A stretch of DNA of 64,000 bases. Origin: Citrus sinensis. Its lineage: Eukaryota; Streptophyta; Magnoliopsida; Sapindales; Rutaceae. A program made the translations under genes and the position numbers. Below, piece by piece: positions 59,809 to 64,000 of the stretch (positions are counted from its first letter, which is position 1; every line of letters begins with the position of its first letter). The stretch spans positions 2,604,001 to 2,668,000 of the forward strand of contig NC_068562.1 in NCBI RefSeq assembly GCF_022201045.2, written 5' to 3'. The notes under the pieces were generated by a model, which did not search any database, was not told the DNA's origin, and saw only the letters and a program-made list of their open reading frames with translations.

Positions 59809-62800
59809 ACCTATTCAAGGTGAAATCAAAGAGTTTGCCAGCCTCCTATGGAGGTAACGAAAAACGTAACTTCTAACAAAATTTTTACATGTTCCCAATC
59901 ACTGGGCATTAAATCCTCACATGTTGCTTATCTGATTAATTAGCCAATTGTAGCTTATTTTATGTCATCCATTATTTCAGCATTCTTCGAAGACAAAATT
60001 TTGGGCGTCCCTTAGCTCTTAAACTTGAGTGTGTATGTATATATATATATATAATACAAAGATTGTACATGCTTAGTGGGGCAAGCAGGATGAGATTGGC
60101 ATTGAAGATTGATGTTCTCAGATTGGTTTCATTAATTAATTACGTATTGACAGGTATTCGTATATATCCACTACGTTAGCTTCTATTAATTAAAAAATGA
60201 CATGTGTTAAGACATGGCAGCGTATAGTACAGACAGCTCCCTTGCCCTGTCGTGTAAGCGTAAAATTCCATGTGTCTGACCAAATGAGATGGTTTGCATT
60301 TAGCAAAACTCAATCCAAGTACAATTTATCAGCTAGATAAGATCATTTTACTTGTTACAACTCAATCTTGTTGACATTTCTTGGTCGTGGGAGAAAGCAA
60401 GTTCATGAAACAGAGGTCGGCCATCCAAATAAATAAACTGAGTAACCGTGATGTAAAATTTTTGTGATTACAGGCAAGCCATGATCTATCCGTCCTTACT
60501 TTATGCTACCTGGATAGGCAAGAGTCCGTATTGAGACTTGGTCCGGGGTAGAAGAGGAGTCGTCATTTCTGAATGTAAAGGATGTATTAGGAATCTTGAC
60601 CCTTTAATTTATCAGAAAAAGCTTTGAATTTTGATTTTTTTGTGTTGTGCCGCCTGCGCAGAATCAAAGCAGCTAGTTTACAATTAATCAACGTTAATTG
60701 GGACAGTGTTTTTTTCTTGAATAACCTCGGTCTCAGATGCCGTGCTACTGAAAATGTGGCTGTTGGGCACTACTGTCAACTAGCTGCATTTCTTGTTCTT
60801 CTCTTTTTTATGGGAGAAAAATGGAAAGTTAATAAGTTATGATCTTTTTACTGGTCAATAATATCAATTGACGAGCCTAAAATCTGTGAAAAACCAGATT
60901 CCAAGCAATAATGTCTGAAGAAATGAGCCGTATAACGTAAATTTCATGCTAATTAACAAAGAGGTCTGCGCATAAATTTATTTGCTAAAGACGAAACATG
61001 ATCTATCTGGCAGTACTTTTTTATGTTTGCGTATCGTCAATCTCCAGAAGGAATCTTTTGCTTAGCTTAAAACATTCGAAGGACTAGTAAGAAGCATTGT
61101 TTTACCAGTCCATATGATTTCAAATTCAATCAAAATTTCAATTTGCATTAGTAGTTAGAATTTGGATTGTGGTTCTGCGACATGAAATCTATGGTACGAA
61201 TAATTTGGGTGCTGCCTATGCATGCTATAGCTGAACCGAGACACAACCGATTCTTGGAGAAGTTGTGAGCCAGAAGCAACAGTCACAGTCCACCCACATC
61301 ATGCCAGAGTCACAGTAACAATTCCCAAGAATATATGCTATTCAATTAAGTCCAAGGCAAGATGGGATTGCCAAGAAGAAAAGGCACGGGTGTTCCAAAC
61401 GCAATTCTGCCTAGGCTATAGGCCTGAGCGCGGTTCCTTTTATATTTGATGTTGCATGTACTCATTCTTTAACTTGTGGGATTGCTTTTACTTCTAGTCT
61501 TGTCCTGTTAAAGCTAAACGACGTGAGCCTCTCCAGTCTAAGTCCAACTAACATGGAATATCATCATTCATCGGCACACATTTGCTCTTGGACTTTCCCA
61601 CACCATAAAATTCGGTCATGACTCATGCGGTAACCATGAACTCCCTAAGAATTCTTCTCTTTTTTTTTTAATATATATGTATATTTATACCTTTACACTA
61701 ATTAAAATGAAGAAACATCCAAGTTTTATTATTTAGCTTCATATTCATCAATTTGTCTATATACTAAATGCTTGCGTTGCGTCCAGCTCAATCCTTCATT
61801 TACTTCGCAGTCATTAATTTGTCTATATACTAAATGCTTGCGTTGCGTCCAACTCAACTCTTCTTTTGACTGACTAAAGAAGGATATCACTAATTATTTG
61901 TTTATGCCTTTTCTTATTCCTATGACATTTGATCTGACTTTAACTTTCTCTAATTAGTCATGTAGCGCACATTCCGAGTTCAGGATTGGACAAGTACGCA
62001 CCAACACATCGCGAGGGCTCTAAATCTAAAAAGGAAGCCATTTTAGGACAATTGGATTGGAGAATCAAATCACGCTACCCATAAACCTAAGCATGGTGGT
62101 GTCCGTGTTTGCAAACGCAATCTTGGATATTGAAAATTGCCATTATGCGACACTCATTTTTCCACATCTTTCAGTTGAAATCGACTAGTGAAAGACGTCA
62201 ATTTACCATCTAGTGGGGTGAGGAAGAGAATAGCGGCAATCTTTGTAACTTGTAAGCTTTTGCTAGGATAAGGGCCGGCCACAGATAAATGCCTTGTTTT
62301 TGAGCATCCAGTTCATCTTCTCAAATTATTGCACTCAATTATTTTTCTCCACGATTCTTATTGGGTCAATTATATCAAAAACCTTTCTATCCTTTCACTC
62401 GTACTGTTATTGTGCGAACCCCACCAAGATTTTCATTCAATTATATATTCTTGCAACATGCATTATCATTCCTCGATGCAGCTTTTGCTTTCTAAAATTT
62501 ATATGCTTGCTACAAATTCTTTACTTAAATTGCAGAGAACCGATTAGCCTAACACAGAAACTAATTAAGCACTGAGTTTTAGCAACCCAACATTATTAGT
62601 TCGATTTTACTGAAACTGGAATTAGTAGGTTTTCATTATCCCTCATTAATTTTGTTGAAAAAGATTGTCCTTGTGATCTGTGAAGGCTTCTAGTAAATGT
62701 ATATGCTCCATGACGAATATCAAACTTTTTGATAAATGATTTTAAAAATTCTATATTCCGAGAGTTGGTTTTGACAATAATCCTAAAATTTATTTGATTA

Positions 62801-64000
62801 TAACGTGCCAACTAACTCATATATATCACAAATTCTTCAAATCATGTGTTTAATCCAAACTTATCTTTTAAAAATACAGATCAACGAAGAAATCTTATGT
62901 CTACACAAGCAATTATCTTCTTCGCTCCGACCTTTGAATATGATTGACAATATATGAACACAAAAATATGAAAATTAAACGTATAAATTTCGGGCTCGTG
63001 ACAAGCAGGAATGAATAATGTAATGAATTATACCATGTGATAATTTTATTTGAATTTGATGGGGAGATTTGGAGATCAAGTCAAGAGATTTTGAAGGCAA
63101 TGAAATGTAAATCGAAAATGAATATAACCCTTTTTTTCGTCTAAGAGAGTTCTTAAAATTCCATTTTAAATCTTAACAATGCGGCGCATTTGACATTACA
63201 TTGACAATGAGCTGTCTATTATATAATACTTAAATCTCAGAAAGCAACGGACGATAATTAATATTGTGATGGTGCCGTTAAAAAAAAATAAAAAAATTTA
63301 ATACTTTAATCTGGCAACCACAACGCTAGGGCTGTTACAATGTCATAATAGACAATCTACAAGTTGAGATAATCTAATTTATTTCATTCTTTTCTATTCC
63401 GTGCTTAGTTTAATATTTTTAAATCTAAATCTTCAACTGCAATTTTAGCTGCCATTGAATTATATTATCCGAACACATGATGCGAGATGGAAGACAAACG
63501 AGAATAAATAATTCAAAGACTGAGGAATATTATTATGCTATTCGAATATGGTTAAAAAATTTTGAACAACACATTTACGGGATTTTACTTTAATGAATTC
63601 GATCAAAATGTCTAGAAAATGAGTTTTAATTAGGGCAAGATTCTAAAAATACTAAAAATCTTTAAAAAAAAATGTAAATCAAATAATTAGCTAGTTACTC
63701 TTAGAGCCAATTTAGTAATGCTGTTGTTTTTAAAATGATTGTTGTTAGTTATACTGTAAAAATAATAAGCTGCGAAGAGAACTAATTAAACGTTTAGTAA
63801 AATTTATTTCTAAAAGTGTTGTGAGTTTAAAAAGTAATAATATGTGTTTGTTAAATCTTATTATTAAATTGTTATAAAAATGCAAATAACTAAATTGGAT
63901 ATATATAATGTTAAATAAATATGTATATAAAACAATTTTTGTTTTGCATATATATTAACTAATAACTCAATAAATATTGTATATTTTTACTTTTATTTTT
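59809..64000. other. Gene-free spacer to the right edge
   Basis: No credible gene is seen. Open frames such as 62294-62575 and 60624-60842 lack recognisable features. A 66-bp tandem duplication lies at 61745-61870. Confidence 0.5.
61745..61870. repeat. 66-bp tandem duplication
   Basis: A stretch containing ATTTGTCTATATACTAAATG and then CTTGCGTTGCGTCCA occurs at 61751 and again at 61817, an offset of 66 bp, with only a few differences between copies. Confidence 0.85.

Overview
This window is nuclear chromosomal DNA from a flowering plant, almost certainly a woody eudicot and plausibly Citrus or a close relative. The reasons are AT-rich intergenic DNA, spliced genes with GT..AG introns, a plant elongator tRNA-Met gene with an intron, a plastid-type geranylgeranyl diphosphate synthase, and many small plant transposons (SINEs, Tourist-like MITEs, hAT and Ty1/copia elements). 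The genus is an inference from protein resemblance, not a proof.

Layout from left to right: (1) 1-10.5 kb: two minus-strand family-1 UDP-glycosyltransferases of UGT72 type. The first is cut by the window edge and the second is complete. The spacer between them holds tandem repeats, a SINE and MITEs. (2) 10.5-16.8 kb: AT-rich spacer with microsatellites, two MITEs and a tRNA-Met(CAT). (3) 16.9-18.6 kb: a two-exon BES1/BZR1-family transcription factor, minus strand. (4) 18.6-27.9 kb: spacer with a SINE and Tourist-like MITEs. (5) 27.9-34.1 kb: a four-exon MFS transporter (+), then a five-coding-exon NEDD8/RUB-conjugating E2 (-), converging on each other. (6) 34.1-41.6 kb: spacer holding a previously hidden, intron-containing pseudogene fragment of the oligosaccharyltransferase 48-kDa subunit (OST48/DGL1), and a SINE. 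(7) 42.0-43.1 kb: intronless plastid GGPP synthase. (8) 44.5 kb: tRNA-Asp(GTC). (9) 45.4 kb: another SINE. (10) 46.8-47.9 kb: a UPF0496/DUF677 membrane protein. (11) 49.7-52.2 kb: a two-exon pentatricopeptide-repeat protein. (12) 52.9-53.7 kb: a non-autonomous hAT element with a perfect 8-bp target-site duplication. (13) 54.6-59.8 kb: a young but broken Ty1/copia retrotransposon whose 5' LTR is cut short. (14) 59.8-64 kb: no gene seen.

The genes do not form a pathway. From memory of Arabidopsis locus numbering, the order UGT72 - BES1-type factor - MFS transporter - RCE - GGPPS (- UPF0496) matches two Arabidopsis blocks, around At4g36770-At4g36810 and At2g18560-At2g18630. The window would therefore be an ancestral eudicot microsynteny block into which the OST48 fragment and the transposons were later inserted.

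I found no unknown multi-gene system. The most unusual items are the copia element with a 5' LTR that starts inside the predicted R region but is still flanked by a candidate 5-bp target duplication, its exact 7 x 18-bp leader repeat, the OST48 pseudogene, a pseudoknot-like pair of inverted repeats near 53.9 kb, and several transposon families defined here by their termini. Splice sites, start codons and family names were read by eye, without database searches.
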